The notes under the pieces are model-generated. The model did not search any database. It saw only the letters and a program-made list of their open reading frames with translations, and had not been told where the DNA came from. Below are positions 46,856 through 59,042 of a DNA stretch of 64,000 bases, piece by piece. Position 1 is the stretch's first letter; each line of letters starts with the position of its first letter. Position numbers and translations under genes: made by a program. Source of the DNA: Sinohyriopsis cumingii (lineage: Eukaryota; Mollusca; Bivalvia; Unionida; Unionidae); the NCBI GenBank assembly GCA_028554795.2, contig CM068839.1, positions 90,926,182 through 90,990,181 on the forward strand, in the 5' to 3' direction.

Positions 46856-48165
46856 AGACATTGAAAAGCACAAACATACAATTTCACAATCTCTAACCCT
46901 ACCTACCCTTTGGCCTCAGCTGGCACATGCTGGCTGAAAATATGTATCTGGTCAACAAATCAAACAATCTTGTATAAATGACGCGTTCGGCCATTACTTT
47001 TGTTTGAATCAAAACAGACCACTGGCTCAATCTACTTGTAATAAATTTTGAATAAAAAAGGAATTTCTTGTAAAAAGTACTTTTTCTTTTTGAAAACAAC
47101 AATTTAATTAAAAATGGGTTAAGTAACCCTTAATTGTTTTGATGATAGCAAAAGACCGGAGGTGAAAAGAATCAAATTAGTTGTTTCGTGGTATTCTCAA
47201 AATATGTTTTCCAAATCAAAATAAAATCTCTAAGGCAATGAATTAATTCTTTAGGACTTAAAAATTCTTCTAGTGACAAGTTCAGTGGGTCCTATTTTTG
47301 TCTCGGGCGATTCCTGGGGTTCTCGTCTTTAAACATTTTGAGCTGGTTAGATGAGATGTATGGGTTAGTTAGAGACGTCTTCCTCAAGTTGGTGATGTAT
47401 CTTCAGACAATTGGAAATCCATGCACCCAGGGGTACGGGGAATTCAAGGAATTCGCAATCGAAGCACCTGATGTTATTCGCTAATTTTCCACAGCGGATC
47501 TTTGCAGCCTTGCTCTTTGGGAAAAAAGGGGACATTTCTCATAGCACTATGTGGTCTTTAATGTACCGTTATGCTGTTTGTCTATTGTAGAGTTCCAGGA
47601 AACCCATAACACATATAGTCGTGGGCATGTTGTAAGGCCTCTTGGAAGAGTACATATTTTACGTCCTCTGATTCGGTATTCTTTGCCCCAGATGGAGGTG
47701 GCGGGGGAGGGGACGATGCAGGTGGCTGGGTTTACTTTCTCGCTAACGTCTCTAGTTTTTCTCCCGGTGTCGTGTTTGAAACTTTTTTATGCTTTGCTAA
47801 GTTGTCTTCTGTTGTGATTTTCAAGGTAGTGGTGGTAGTAGTGATGGCAGCAGTTTTTCTTCTGCTTGTGACCTTTTTTTCATTTTTGTTCGGGATGGGT
47901 ACACGGAATATTTTGAGTTTGCCCTCTCTGTTTCCTCGGGTCCCTCTGATCATGCTCTCTTCCAGTGCCACTATCACAGAGTCATTTTCTCTTGTTGTTT
48001 TCTCCTCCCAGATTAAGAGAAGACTTGTTCTCTTCTCTTGTGCCCCAAGGTTCCACCTTGATGCAGGGTTTAATCGTAATCCTTTCAAACGCATACAGGG
48101 CTTGCTCCAGAATTACGATTTCCATCTCAAGCTATTGTTCTTATGCGTTTTGCTTGCTGTTTGTT
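46424..48165. other. Host DNA with a (CA)n microsatellite (46810..46852)
   Basis: No gene is recognised. A frame of 120 codons on the minus strand (47732..48094) has low-complexity Thr/Lys composition and no known motif. Confidence 0.45.
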
Positions 48166-48283
48166 TAGCTCAAAACTGTTAATGGCCAGTCTGGCAGACC
48201 CAGTAAATTCTTTATATACCTATATAGCTTAAATCTGTTAATGGCCAGCCGGGCAGAACCAGTAAATTCTTTATATACCTATG
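48166..48283 (+). repeat. Two-copy 59-bp tandem repeat
   Basis: Units begin TAGCTCAAAACTGTTAATGG (48166) and TAGCTTAAATCTGTTAATGG (48225) and share GTAAATTCTTTATATACCTA. Confidence 0.88.
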
Positions 48284-49571
48284 TATGCGTTATTCCAATT
48301 GAATGTATGCACGAAACGTTTCATTAGTCGATGTCAGAGCTGCATATGTACGTCACCATAAACAGGGGCATGAAGACAGAGACATATATGATCGATACAA
48401 GATGCAAATATTATTTTTCTTAAAAAAAAAAAAAATTAGATCGCTATTTATAAAGTTTAATATAACCAATTATATATAACTTGTCTATAAAAACAAGGCC
48501 ATACCACTTGTCAGATTACTAGGATCTGCTGAAAGCGGTTCATGTATACAATATTCCACTGGCCTTAGAATGTGTTGCATATTAAACCAGAAAACAGAGA
48601 CGCTTACTTTAGTACACAAATTCTTCAACATACATATGAAACTGAAAGACGTAATCAAAATTGTAACTACATCTAGATAACTAGTCAACAGTCAACATTT
48701 TAGGTGGGTGGCGAGGTTGTAAAATCTGGAAAAAATTATGCCTTAAATCTGTAAGCTGCAGCCTTGCTCATTTCCACAATGGAAGATGGCTGGAATGAAA
48801 CAGCGCATGAACATGGTGGTAGAAAACCCGGGGATTGTGAAGGTAACTTTGTCAGATATCTTGCTGATAAATTATGTCCGTTACTCCACAGTTTTCACAC
48901 CATTATTTTATAAAGTCAGTTAAATTAGGGACATTTAATTGATGTTATGGAAAGGAAAAGCTACTTTAAACAAACAACAAACAGTAGATTGTAATTAACA
49001 CGCCAAGGCATTTAATTTTGGCAAGAAACACGTGACCAGCTTCTGAGAGAATAATTCTTTCTTGGATAAACCTAATCCAAAGCCTTGTGATGTATTCCAA
49101 GCTGGGAACTCCACAGGCAAATGTCCCTCCCACTGGTTAGTGTCCATGGCAAACTTAGCATAACACAATTATTACAACATCAACCCCAAGGGTGTATTTA
49201 CCATCATCATCACCATTATCACCATCATCATCTTTATTTCCTTCCATAGAAGATTGCATTATATAACAATAAATCATCTGAATACAATCAATATATAGTA
49301 CAAACAAATTGAATATTAGAATACAAATTATTACAGTATCTCAATCAAAAAATTATCTTATTGACTCACAAGGTAAAACCACGGTACGCTCCGCATGCAT
49401 CCACGATTTCCATATTAGTTACCAAAGCGATTAACCTGATATCATTATTTAATTTTTTTGGAGGGTTCTCTCTCCTTTTTGATCTTCACAGACCAGTTAG
49501 GGAGGCCCTCCTGCCCTACATGTTATGATTGGTATTCTGTATGTTTAGCTATTGTGTTATTGCTTTTTTTT
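48284..49571. other. Host DNA, nothing recognised apart from an (ATC)n run near 49202
   Basis: No gene-like frame of note. A CAT/ATC-rich tract lies at about 49200-49232. Confidence 0.5.
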
Positions 49572-51414
49572 AAAGTATAATTTTTTTTTTATTTTTTTTT
49601 ATTTTTTTTTTTTTTTTTTTTTTTTAAATTCCATACTTTCTTTCAATGTATTCATCGTAGCTGAACATAGGTTTTTCTTCTGTCTCTTTTTGACTTTTTC
49701 TCCTTTCTTGTCTTTTCATTTTTGTCTTATTTCGAAGTGCTTTCCTTAAATCTAGGCTTGTTTCCATTCGTTGTGACAATTCTGGATCTTCATTTGAATT
49801 TTGCTGCGGTATCCTGTTTGTTTGGGGTGTTTCTAATAATCTAGGTGTTTGTGTTTTCTGAATCTGTTGTAATTTGAAAGCTGTAACTTCTGAGTCATTT
49901 TCTTGTAATAATGGCTGTACTGGTATCCCTTCTTTTTCTTGTAGACTTCGTTTTGTTTGCTTTGGGTGTAGTTTGCTTTCTAGTTGTTGCCCAGGTTCAA
50001 TATCTTGTTGGATTAGCTTGTTATTTTCTTGTTGACTTTCTTGTATTTGCATTTGTATTTGATGTTGTTGTTGTTTACATCCCTGTGATTCGTTTTCTGG
50101 AGGCTGATCTGTTGGTATTGTTGTCGTTGTTGTTGACCCTTGTAGTTCTAAGTTTTCTTGTTGCTGTTGTGATTTTATTTCCTTTTGTTGTTCTTCTTGT
50201 CTATTTTCCATCACCTGTTGTTGCTTTGTTTGTTGTTGTTGCTGTTGTTGTTGCCCTTGTTGTTCATTTCCTCTTGTTTGTTTGGGTTGCTGCAGTAGGA
50301 CTTTTGGCCCTTTTTTATTGTTTTCAATTTCTTTCTGCAGTATAGTTTCTCTCTCTTGTTGTTGTTGTTGTTGTATTTGTTCTATCCTTTGCTTTTCTCC
50401 TACTTGTTTCTGTATTTCCTGTTCTTGTTTTTGTTTTTGTTGTCCTTGTTCTTGTAACTGCTGTTGTTGTTGTTGTTGCTGCTGCTCATCTCTTTGTTGT
50501 TGTATTTGTTCTATCTTTTCTGCTGCTTGTTTCGGTATTTCCTGTTCTTGTATTTGTTTTCCCTGTTCTTGTAACTGCTGCTGTTGTTGTTGCTGCTGCT
50601 CATCTTGTGTTCTTTGTTGTTGTTGTTGTTGTGGCTGCATATTTCCTATTTGTCTGCTGATTGTTTTTGTAGATGTCATTGTTGGTCCTATATTTTCCGA
50701 GTTCTGGGGACATTTGAATGGTGTGTGACCTGTATTCCCACATCTATTGCATGTTCTGTCAAAAATGCATCCTTTGTACCACGTCTTTGCTAAGAATCCG
50801 AATATGTAAAAGGCTCTCTTTACTTTCTTCAAGTTACTGCTTTCTATTTCTAATATCCGTGTTCCATCTAAAATCGATGTTGTTTCTATTGTTCTATTCC
50901 TTGCTGAGATAACCGGGATATTGAATTTTTCCTCAAAGCGCTTAACTATTTCTTCTAGTGGAATTTCCAGCGGGATGTCTGTAACATGTAATTCTCCTGA
51001 TCGTTTTTTTATCTCTCTTAGCAATGGTTCTGGTTCCTTTATTGTCACTCTTTCTTTCCCAATATGTATTTCCCCATATGGTAAGATTGGTTTTTTCCCT
51101 TTTGGTCTTATTATGTAGCCTTTGTATCCATTAGGGTTTATGGAGTATACTCTCTCCATACATTCTGGATGGGCTATTTTCATGGCTATCATTACTGTGG
51201 TTAGACAAGGTATGTTTTCCCTTTGTATGTGCCTCATGTCTATTTCTTGCGTTCCTTCCCTGTATTTACATTGTAGGTAGCTTTTGTCATGCATCACTAT
51301 TCTTTCCAGCTTGAAGAATTTCTCCAGGTATTTGATTTCTTTTCTCGTCGCCATATTGCCTCGTGTTTCTCGCATTCTGTTTTCGATGTCACGTTTTTCC
51401 ATGTTGTTTTCCAT
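49572..51414 (-). mobile_element. ORF1-only LINE-like retroposed unit with poly(A) tail
   Basis: Minus-strand unit: one long gag/ORF1-like frame (51414..49624) followed at once by about 50 nt of A-rich sequence (T-run 49572..49623 on the plus strand). No ORF2 or reverse transcriptase lies on either side. This looks like a retroposed ORF1 transcript or a half-LINE. No target duplication was found by eye. Confidence 0.55.
49624..51414 (-). CDS. LINE ORF1/gag-like protein with CCHC knuckle and long polyQ region, 596 aa
   Basis: About residues 136-215 resemble the RRM-like domain of LINE ORF1 proteins (ELHVTDIPLEIP, GTRILEIES), directly followed by a zinc knuckle CNRCGNTGHTPFKC (about 220-233). 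About 240 residues of Gln-rich repeats (QQQQQ, QEQGKQ) follow, then a short charged C-terminus. ORF1 proteins bind LINE RNA. The long polyQ stretch is not normal for the family. The frame is intact over 596 codons, which is notable for a repeat-derived gene. Confidence 0.6.
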   Translation of the reverse strand: MENNMEKRDIENRMRETRGNMATRKEIKYLEKFFKLERIVMHDKSYLQCKYREGTQEIDMRHIQRENIPCLTTVMIAMKIAHPECMERVYSINPNGYKGYIIRPKGKKPILPYGEIHIGKERVTIKEPEPLLREIKKRSGELHVTDIPLEIPLEEIVKRFEEKFNIPVISARNRTIETTSILDGTRILEIESSNLKKVKRAFYIFGFLAKTWYKGCIFDRTCNRCGNTGHTPFKCPQNSENIGPTMTSTKTISRQIGNMQPQQQQQQRTQDEQQQQQQQQLQEQGKQIQEQEIPKQAAEKIEQIQQQRDEQQQQQQQQQLQEQGQQKQKQEQEIQKQVGEKQRIEQIQQQQQQERETILQKEIENNKKGPKVLLQQPKQTRGNEQQGQQQQQQQQTKQQQVMENRQEEQQKEIKSQQQQENLELQGSTTTTTIPTDQPPENESQGCKQQQHQIQMQIQESQQENNKLIQQDIEPGQQLESKLHPKQTKRSLQEKEGIPVQPLLQENDSEVTAFKLQQIQKTQTPRLLETPQTNRIPQQNSNEDPELSQRMETSLDLRKALRNKTKMKRQERRKSQKETEEKPMFSYDEYIERKYGI

Positions 51415-52250
51415 TTGTTTGTTGATTATTTTCTTTTGGATTAATTAATTTGTGTAATATGATTCTTCTTACTCTTTTTGAGCTTCGGAGTCCGTAGTGG
51501 ACAGTTCAGATAGTCCTGTGGGGGAATCCAGTGCTTCTAAACTGTGGTTTGCTTTGTACGCGCCATTGCTATATTATTTATTACCGTGTTCTCTCCAAAG
51601 ATAATCAGATTGCAGCCAGATCATGCACCTACTATATGATATAGACTCCCATGGTGAAACCATGTCCAAGCTTTGCCCAATGAATGCAGGTATTATTATT
51701 AGTCGGAAGGGATGCACACCAATAATTAAAATGTTCCATAATATATATTTCCTGTCACGTTTGCCTGCCCGCGATTATGTAAGTCAGGAACAAAGGAATG
51801 GGTTAGCGCAATGAGTATGTCGCCCCTGCACTCTTATGGCGATTTTTGTTTGTACAAGAGCCGCCTCGTTAGGTGTTAGCACTAGCATATAGATGTTAGA
51901 AGCTTTGTTCTAAGAACAAAGGACCCTCAACACTATTGTAAATCTCCCCGCTTTGACAGATGGCCTGAGGCTTGTCTTTTAAGTGGACCGACTGGGGGTA
52001 GAATTGATATCCAGTCTTAACTGAGGAAGGGTGGGGCCATCAATTCGAACCAGAACTTAACAGTCATTTGAACTGATACCAATTAGTGATTTGTAAGCCG
52101 TCGTACTGGTAAAGTAGAATATACTCACTCCGAGGGAGCCACTCGTGATTTGGCGGGAAAATTCTTAGTACATTCTAAGGACAGAAAGCTTCGTAAAGGA
52201 AGCTTTTGGGGACAGAGTAGGGAAGTTCCGAGTCTCAGAGAGACAGGATA
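51415..52250. other. Host DNA, possible 5' part of the gypsy LTR towards the right
   Basis: No gene seen. Confidence 0.4.
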
Positions 52251-52337
52251 GAAGTAGGCGGAGAACAAGCTTCGTTGAAGGAGAAATAGAGAATAGAAGT
52301 AGGCGGGGAACAAGCCTCGTTGAAGGAGAAAGAAAGA
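52251..52337 (+). repeat. Two-copy 45-bp tandem repeat
   Basis: GAAGTAGGCGG..GAACAAGC.TCGTTGAAGGAGAAA at 52251 and again at 52296. It may lie inside the gypsy LTR. Confidence 0.75.
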
Positions 52338-53099
52338 AATAAAGGAGGAGGAGAAAAGAAGACAAAAGGGGAAAAGGACAGGAATAATCGGAGACTGCCG
52401 GAAGGAGGAAAGCAATTGGCGTAGTAAACACAGATGAGTAGAAACCAGATACAGGGGAAAGCCATCTCACACTATAATCACGTGATGAAATAGGTTGTCA
52501 CATGGTCGAGAGGAAGCAGATTGGTTGAGAACTTAATATTGTTTAATTTGTATTAAATTGTTATTCTTTTGGATTTCACCTTTGTTTTCTTAATACTTTA
52601 ATTGTCGGTATTGCTGACTGGGGACTCGGAGCTTTACCTCTCTCTATCACTAATTTCACTTCCTACAAAAACGAGCCAGGGTGGGAATTCCACAGTAATT
52701 CAAATAAATTTGGGAGCACCCCACCCAAACGCATAACTGTGAGTCACATAGAACTTCACAGTGGGCGCTTCGTCCTGGATATGAATTAGACAAAAATATT
52801 ATCTTTACGATCTAAAGTTTTATTTGTTAGGAAGTAATAGTGAACAATGTGAGATATTTTCCATCCTGTGTATTTTGAATTTTATGATTTTTCATCTTGT
52901 GTATGTTATATTTTGATATTTGCATGCTTGGTAGATTTTTAATTACTCGCAGTAGATTTGAAGCAAATATCTAGCAAATTATCTTACCTGAGCGAAGTAA
53001 GTGGTGTTAACAGGTAAGTATTTGGTTAGAAACGTGTAACATCTGTCAATTGTTAGTGAGTCGAGACATGGTATCACTTACTGTTAGTATCCTAATACA

Positions 53100-54346
53100 A
53101 TGGCTACACAAAGACAGATGATTAAGGTGTACCGTGCCATGGGCGCGGAAGATCTCGGTTACGAGGGAGATCTCCTGGCAGTGTTCGTTGAACAACGCAT
53201 AAAAGAATGGAAGGCAGAAAGAGCAGCGGACAGAGAGCGGGAGCTAGCTAGGATAGCAGCGGACAGAGAGCTGGCCAAGATAGCAGCGGACAGAGAGCTG
53301 CAGCTGGCCAAGATAACAGCGGACAAAGAAACCCAGAAAGAGCTGGAGCTGGACCGGATAGCAACCGAAAGAGAAACACAGAAAGAGCTGGCCAAGATAG
53401 CAGCGGACAGAGAAACACAGAAAGAACTGGAGCTGTCCAGGATATAAGCGGCCACAAAAGAACGAGAGCTTGCTCACACTCTCGAAATGGAGAAGGTCAG
53501 GTTAGCGGCTAGGGACACAGATAGGGACGACGCCAGTACAAGTTCTGGAGGGACCGGACGACCTTTCGTCGACCACCGAATGGTCCAGATAAATATTCCG
53601 CGGTTCAACGATAAGGAGGAATCTATCGACGATTTTCTCGTGCAGTTTGAGAAACTCGATCACGCTCATAAAATTCCTAAGCAACATTGGGCGATTAATG
53701 TCTAAGCTTTTTTGCAAGGTGCAGCTAGTGAAATCTACCACGGTTTAGCTGCAGACGATGCTGACGATTATAATGCGCTCAAGAAGGCCCTTCTTTGCCA
53801 TTATCGGCTGATCGCCGAAACGTACCGTAAACTTTTTCGGACTCGAAGAAAAAGGCAACGGAGCCCCACTCTCAACTCCACACCCGTGTTCGAGGGTTAT
53901 TTGAGAAGTGGATGAAGATGGCCGAAGTCGAACGATCGTACGACGGGCTACGCGAGGTTATACTCAAGGAACATGTCCTGAGTACTTACCATAGCGAGTT
54001 GACAGTCTTCCTAGCAGAGAGAGAGCACCGTCCGCTCGAAGAGATCGCTAGCATGGCGGAGCGATATGAGCACGCACAATCGAAGAGTGGAGGTTCCGGG
54101 GGTGCGGACCGACCCCGACCTACTGAGCCACGCCGTGTGGTTGAGGTAGAGCCGGCTGTCCGTAACCGTCAGGGTGACGGGAGGGTCGGAGGGGAATCTA
54201 CAGGTAAGGATGCGAACCACAGACTGGACAGGGCTCATCCACGAAAGCGGGACTTGCAAGTCGGCGAGGGCCGCCGACGTGTTACAACTGCAAGCGCCCG
54301 GGGCATATTGCCAGGGACTGTCCCAAGGGCAGGCAGACCCAGGTGA
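53100..54346 (+). pseudogene. Gypsy Gag relic (coiled coil, SCAN-like, zinc knuckle)
   Basis: From the ATG at 53100: a helical start, then AADRE.LAKI repeats forming a coiled coil (stop at 53445). Then comes VQINIPRFNDKEESIDDFL, the usual entry to a retroviral-type SCAN/capsid domain, continuing in other frames (KALLCHYRLIAETYRKLF, EHVLSTYHSELTVFL). A zinc knuckle CYNCKRPGHIARDC is at about 54275..54316. At least three frame breaks or stops. Confidence 0.78.
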
Positions 54347-54399
54347 ATGCCGTCGCTAGGACGGAGCGCGACCCGGAGGCAAACTATAATCCAGCCAAC

Positions 54400-55250
54400 C
54401 TCGCGTCGGCTACTGTCAACGGAGAAGGTATGACACTGGGTGTAGCGTTGCAGCCCTTGTCGACAAGAAATACGTGAAGCCCGAAGATTACACAGGGGAG
54501 GTAATCGAAGTTCAGTACGCGAACAGCGCGCGTGACTCATTGCCAGTGGCTGTCATTACCTCTATTCACCGTACGTGAAGGGGAAATTTGAAGCTGTGTG
54601 CTTGGATGGTTTATCACATGACGTCATACTGGGATGTCGTTATGTGTTCCCACAATCGAACCCCGAAACCTGCACACCGATGCCGGTGAGTGCCGTGGAA
54701 ACCAGGTCTCAAGAAGCTGTGCGAAGGCCGCTCTAAAGATTGGGATAGATTCATTCCTGCAATGCTTTTCGCATATTGGGAAGTACCCCAAGCGAGTTTA
54801 GGGTTTTCTCCCTTTGAACTCTTGTACGGAAGGACCGTACGTGGCCCAATCGCCGTACTGAGACAACTGTGGACGGACAATCACGCTGTGGAGGAGGTAC
54901 GCACTACCTACCAGTACGTCGCGGACTTGCGCAACAAACTGGAGGAAGTTTGTTTCCTCGCACAGGAGAACCTCAATTGAGCGAAGTCGCGGCAGGCGAA
55001 AAATTACAACAAGCGCGCAAAACCACGCCAGTTTGAAGTAGGGGACAAGGTGTTGTTGCTGCTGCCCCAAGAACACAACAAGTTGCAAGTTTCCTGGAGG
55101 GGTCCATACGTTGTCACTGAGAAGGTCGGAGGTCAAACCTATCGGATACGGCTATCAACGAAGGAGAAATTGTACCATGCCAATCTCCTTAAGAGATACC
55201 GGGAAAGAGAGACCGTCAGCGATTTTGTTATCGCCACGATAGTCACCTAG
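54400..55250 (+). pseudogene. Gypsy protease and integrase C-terminus relic
   Basis: A protease-like stretch (YVKPEDYTGEVIEVQYANS, then GLSHDVILGCRYVFP) runs to about 54690. It joins directly to the C-terminal end of an integrase (KDWDRFIPAMLFAYWEVPQA, ASLGFSPFELLYGRTVRGP, then FEVGDKVLLLLPQE, YHANLLKRYRERE). The catalytic core of integrase is missing, so a deletion near 54700 is likely. Confidence 0.78.
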
Positions 55251-55325
55251 GACGCCGAAGGCGATACGGAAGGTGCCAACACTGTTCCGAGCTGTCCATT
55301 AACGAGGGCTGAGTCACCCTCGGAC

Positions 55326-56520
55326 GTGGAGTGCTACCCCATGTTGACTGCATTACAGCAGGAAGAGATTGAGACGTTGCTGGCCGGGTATTCCGATGTG
55401 CTTACGGAAATACCCGGGAGAACGTCGCTTGTCGAGTTCGGGTTAAAGCTGGTTGACGACCGGCCAGTCCAACGGAAACCCTACCCCTTGTCCCACGCAA
55501 AACGACAAGTCGTAAGGGAGGAGATCGAGCAGATGATTGCTCTGGGAGTAATCGAACCCGCCGACTCTCCGTACAGCTCTCCGGTAGTCCTAGTGCAGAA
55601 GAAGGATGGCACCCATCGGTTTTGTGTCGACTACCGGAAGCTGAATCAAGTGACAGAATTTCAAGTCGAAATGCTACCTGACCCGGAACATATTTTCGAT
55701 ACGGTCTCGAAAGCGAAATATTTCTCCAAGCTGGATTTGTCCAAGGGCTATCGGCAAATTCCGGTAAGGGAGGATGATAGGGCAAAGCTCGCTTTTGCTA
55801 CTCACAACGGGACCTACCAGTGGCTGGTCATGCCGTTCGGGGTACAGAACGTGCCCAGCGTCATTACTAGGATGATGCGGAAGCTGTTGGAACCCTTGCG
55901 CGATAGGGGTGTCCACAACTTCATGGATGACCTCTTGTTAGCCACAGAGACGTGGGGTGAACACCTCACTCTATTAGCTGACGTTTTGGAGCGGCTACAT
56001 TAGGCGGGATTGACAGCTCGCCCTTCCAAATGTCACCTTGGGTTCCGGACATTGGACTATTTGGTACATACCCTGAGCCAAGGCACGCTGTCCCCAGAGA
56101 AGTCGAAGGTGGAACAGCTGAGAAACACCGCACGACCCACCACAAAAAAGCTGAGGTGAGGTAATTCCTGGGATTGGCCGGGTATTACCGGAGGTATGTG
56201 GCCAATTTCAGTGCGATTGCGCAACCGTTGTCTGACCTAACCAAGAAACGGGCCCCAAGTAAAGTTATTTGGACTGATTCGTGTGAGCACGCTTTCCAAA
56301 CGCTAAAGGATAGGCTTACATCCGACGCGGTTGTCCGTCTACCAGACCTGTCCAAAGACTTTGTGCTTCGTATTGACGCATGTAACACGGGACTTGGAGC
56401 AGTACTACTGCAAGAGCACGAGGGTACGCTTTTTCCTGTCGCGTATGGCAGTCGGAAACTGTATGCTGCCGAGAAGAACTACTCCGTATCGGATAGGGAA
56501 TGCCTCCACACATTCCCATA
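55326..56520 (+). pseudogene. Gypsy reverse transcriptase and partial RNase H relic
   Basis: RT fingers and palm are clear: YPLSHAKRQVVREEIEQM, SPVVLVQKKDGTHRFCVDYR, YFSKLDLSKGYRQIPV, and HNFMDDLLL as the YxDD box. A TAG at about 56001 ends the frame. The connection and the RNase H start (WTDSCEHAFQTLKDRL, VLRIDACNTGLGAVLLQE, YSVSDRECL) follow with further stops, ending at about 56520. Confidence 0.85.
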
Positions 56521-57020
56521 AACACTTGGCGATGAGAAATCCCTTGCTATCCTATCTCAGGTCTTCGCCACGCCCATGTGGCTTTCAGGTACACATTCAT
56601 GTGCCAGCCGAAGCACTTCTCTTTGCTTAGCTCTCGGCACTATAACTTGTTGAAACGTACCGGTGCAAGATACACCGCTTAAACACAAATTTTACTTCTG
56701 GCGATTTCCCTATGGACCCCTCTTTTGACTACCTGCTTAACTTGATGAGAGACAAATCTTCATCTTTAAGGTTTCCCAACTCATCAGGTAGAACATTGTC
56801 AATGGGCGAAGTCGTGGGTCTAAGCGGCTTCGACCCTTACTTTCGCTTCATAGACCTCGTCTCGACTTACCCCACGTCCACACTTGTACTTGTCACAGGG
56901 TTAAGCTGTGACAACACGTATCTACACACTAGAATGAGATCGTTCGACAACCTCAACAAACATGCTGCATCAATTCACCCTTTCACCTACGGCGAGTGTT
57001 ACGTGTTTAGGCTTGAATAA
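56521..57020 (+). other. Unassigned stretch with a 102-codon open frame
   Basis: Frame 56712..57020 is not recognised and has no flanking signals. It may be part of a repeat adjoining the dispersed repeat at 57045. Confidence 0.3.
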
Positions 57021-57044
57021 ACAGTAACACAAGAACGAGTGAAA

Positions 57045-57300
57045 ACAACAAGCTTTAAAAAATATAACAAATAATTGATTTCCCTGGAAAAATACTGTAA
57101 AAATGAAAAATATGGTAACTTACGGCTTCCAGAATCAAATCCAAAATTAATACAAGAATAATCCACGAATAAATTTTTTGAAGTCCTAATATTGAAATGT
57201 TCTAATGATTCCAAGTTCGAGTCCTGACGAAGAATCCAAGATGGTAGGCCATGACGTATGCTGTGGCCTGTACTGTGTTGACGTCTACAGTTCCTTTTAG
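57045..57300 (+). repeat. Dispersed repeat, copy 2
   Basis: Same ordered segments as 20725..21000 (ACAACAAGCTTT, TAACAAATAAT, GATTTCCCT, GAAGTCCTAAT, TGTGTTGACGTC versus TGATGTGTCAAC). Confidence 0.5.
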
Positions 57301-57540
57301 AAACATAATAATTAATCCTCCGTTCTTGGAAATCCAAATAAAATTTTCAAGTAATATCCTTGTTCAAGAGTTATGAATGAATACAATAATATTTCCAGAG
57401 AAACGAATTAATCTTCTACAGTCAAAATAATCTAAAGGAAAATTAAAATATAACTCAGAAACGCAAAATCTTCACTACTTCAATGCTGGTCAAAACAGAA
57501 GCAAACAACCTGGCAACAAGTGTTTAAAAGCCAGGACTCT

Positions 57541-57578
<38 letters not shown>
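57541..57578 (+). repeat. (TC)n microsatellite
   Basis: CT repeat of about 38 bp. Confidence 0.95.
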
Positions 57579-57581
<3 letters not shown>

Positions 57582-57950
57582 ATCACTATTAATACTAAGT
57601 ATTTCGCAATTTCGGAAATGCTTATTTGCCAAATAGAAGATGACGTGATCATGTTTACATGTAAAAGTCACATAGCTTCTGTATGTCCTTGAGAAGAACC
57701 AATCATTTTCCTTCTGGAAAAAGTTGTTTACTTGACCCTCAATCAAGGCTAGGAACTATGTCAGAAATAGAAACAAGTGTTTCTATTATTAGGTATCTAT
57801 AGAAAAACTCAGGTCAAACTGAATTTTCTGGAAAATGTCAAATGTCTAGTAAACAAAATTACATTATATTGGCATGCAAAGAAAATAAAAAGATTCCAAG
57901 CCCCACAAACAATCAAATCAAAATCAAACACAAATTAAATCAAATATAAA

Positions 57951-58820
57951 TTAAATCAAATATATGTAACAGGAGTCTAGGTCAATATGCACTACCAGGA
58001 GCGGACCTTTAGTCATGTTAGCAAAGTTAATTTTGAACATATCGCCTGTGCATTCTCCAGGCCTGACAAATTTAATATCTACCAAAGCCGAATAATGCAG
58101 CACTGTTTCCATCTCATAATTTACCATAGCTATCTGTGTGTTTGTCAACTCTACTGTTTTTCGTTGCATAATAGTACTCGGAGTTACTGCATTTTCGTTG
58201 TCGAACGAAACTTTCTGCAATCCTTAATGACATTGCGTGTGGTGTTGCAGCCATACCATAAGAGATCTACTTTATACCCGTGCATATCCTTATCTGCCTC
58301 CTGCCCCCCACAGGTCATTCCTGTCCCACATAAATGACCACGTCTGGTATTACTGGCCCCTTGCCTCCCACCATTTTGACCATTTCGTCTTTGGTGTGCC
58401 ACTTGGTGGAATTCCATGGTTCGCAGATGGCGGGTAGGCCCATGCTAACCCAGGTAGTGGGACAAGAGTACTCACTCTCGTAATGCTCTTCGATCAGGTT
58501 GATATAGTCCAAGGTCGAGAACTCATGCTCCGCTAGGAACACGATTAAAATCTTTCCCATACGCACTTAAAACGGGCTCTTTCAACATCTTGTCGCGTAT
58601 ACCATCATCCGTTAATGTCATACACGTCATTTTGATCCACTTATCAAAAAGTACCCGTACGCGTACATAGAATTGCACGTGTTTTCTGTTGTTCTTTTCG
58701 ACGACCGTTTGAAGAGATTTCGGAAGCTTTCAGCCGACAGCCCATAGTGCCGCATCAGCGCTGTCGTCAGGGTGTCACGATCGACGATGTCGTTCGGCGT
58801 CATATTAGGGTAGACATCTT
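57951..58820 (-). pseudogene. Frame-broken coding relic, partly gag-like
   Basis: Minus-strand pieces in several frames read like former protein sequence. Near 58690-58800 LRHYGLSAESFRNLFKRS resembles the gypsy Gag segment KALLCHYRLIAETYRKLF of the element at 53100. Further on, SCPTTWVSMGLPAICEPWN and GKGPVIPDVVIYVGQE are not recognised. Probably another retroelement relic. Confidence 0.35.
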
Positions 58821-59042
58821 ACGACCTCCATTGCTCTTCTGTCTTCTATTCAGGTCCTCGCACCTTATCGACTCGAATTATATCTTTAGCCTCTCCAATG
58901 CTTACGTATCTTCGCATTCCCGAGGTCTTTCCTCACCTGGCAATCTGGCTAAATCGAGTTCTTTCTCCTTTCCTCGCTCCGCTTCATGTCCTTCCCTTTA
59001 TTTTCTCTCTCAGCTGCATGTCTTTCTTTCCCTCGGTCTGTT

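Larger units (their letters stand above)
52762..56520 (+). mobile_element. Broken Ty3/gypsy retrotransposon, Gmr1-like domain order
   Basis: In order: a primer-binding-like site (TGGGCGCTTCGTCCTGGAT, 52762..52780, close to the tRNA-Pro PBS of retroviruses), gag with coiled coil and SCAN-like domain, a zinc knuckle, a protease-like region, the C-terminal part of integrase, reverse transcriptase, and the start of RNase H. Integrase before reverse transcriptase is the order of Gmr1-type gypsy elements. Many stops and frameshifts, a missing integrase core and a truncated end show it is dead. No 3' LTR is recognised. Confidence 0.8.

Noticed and set aside
49911-50793. Val/Leu- and Cys-rich frames on the plus strand
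   Set aside because: Antisense of the polyQ region of the LINE-ORF1-like gene.
53159-53477. Minus-strand Ser/Ala/Cys-rich frames
   Set aside because: Antisense of the coiled-coil repeats of the gypsy Gag.
58315-58566. Host exon of unknown protein
   Set aside because: Neighbouring coding-like pieces are in different frames with stops, so a relic is more likely.
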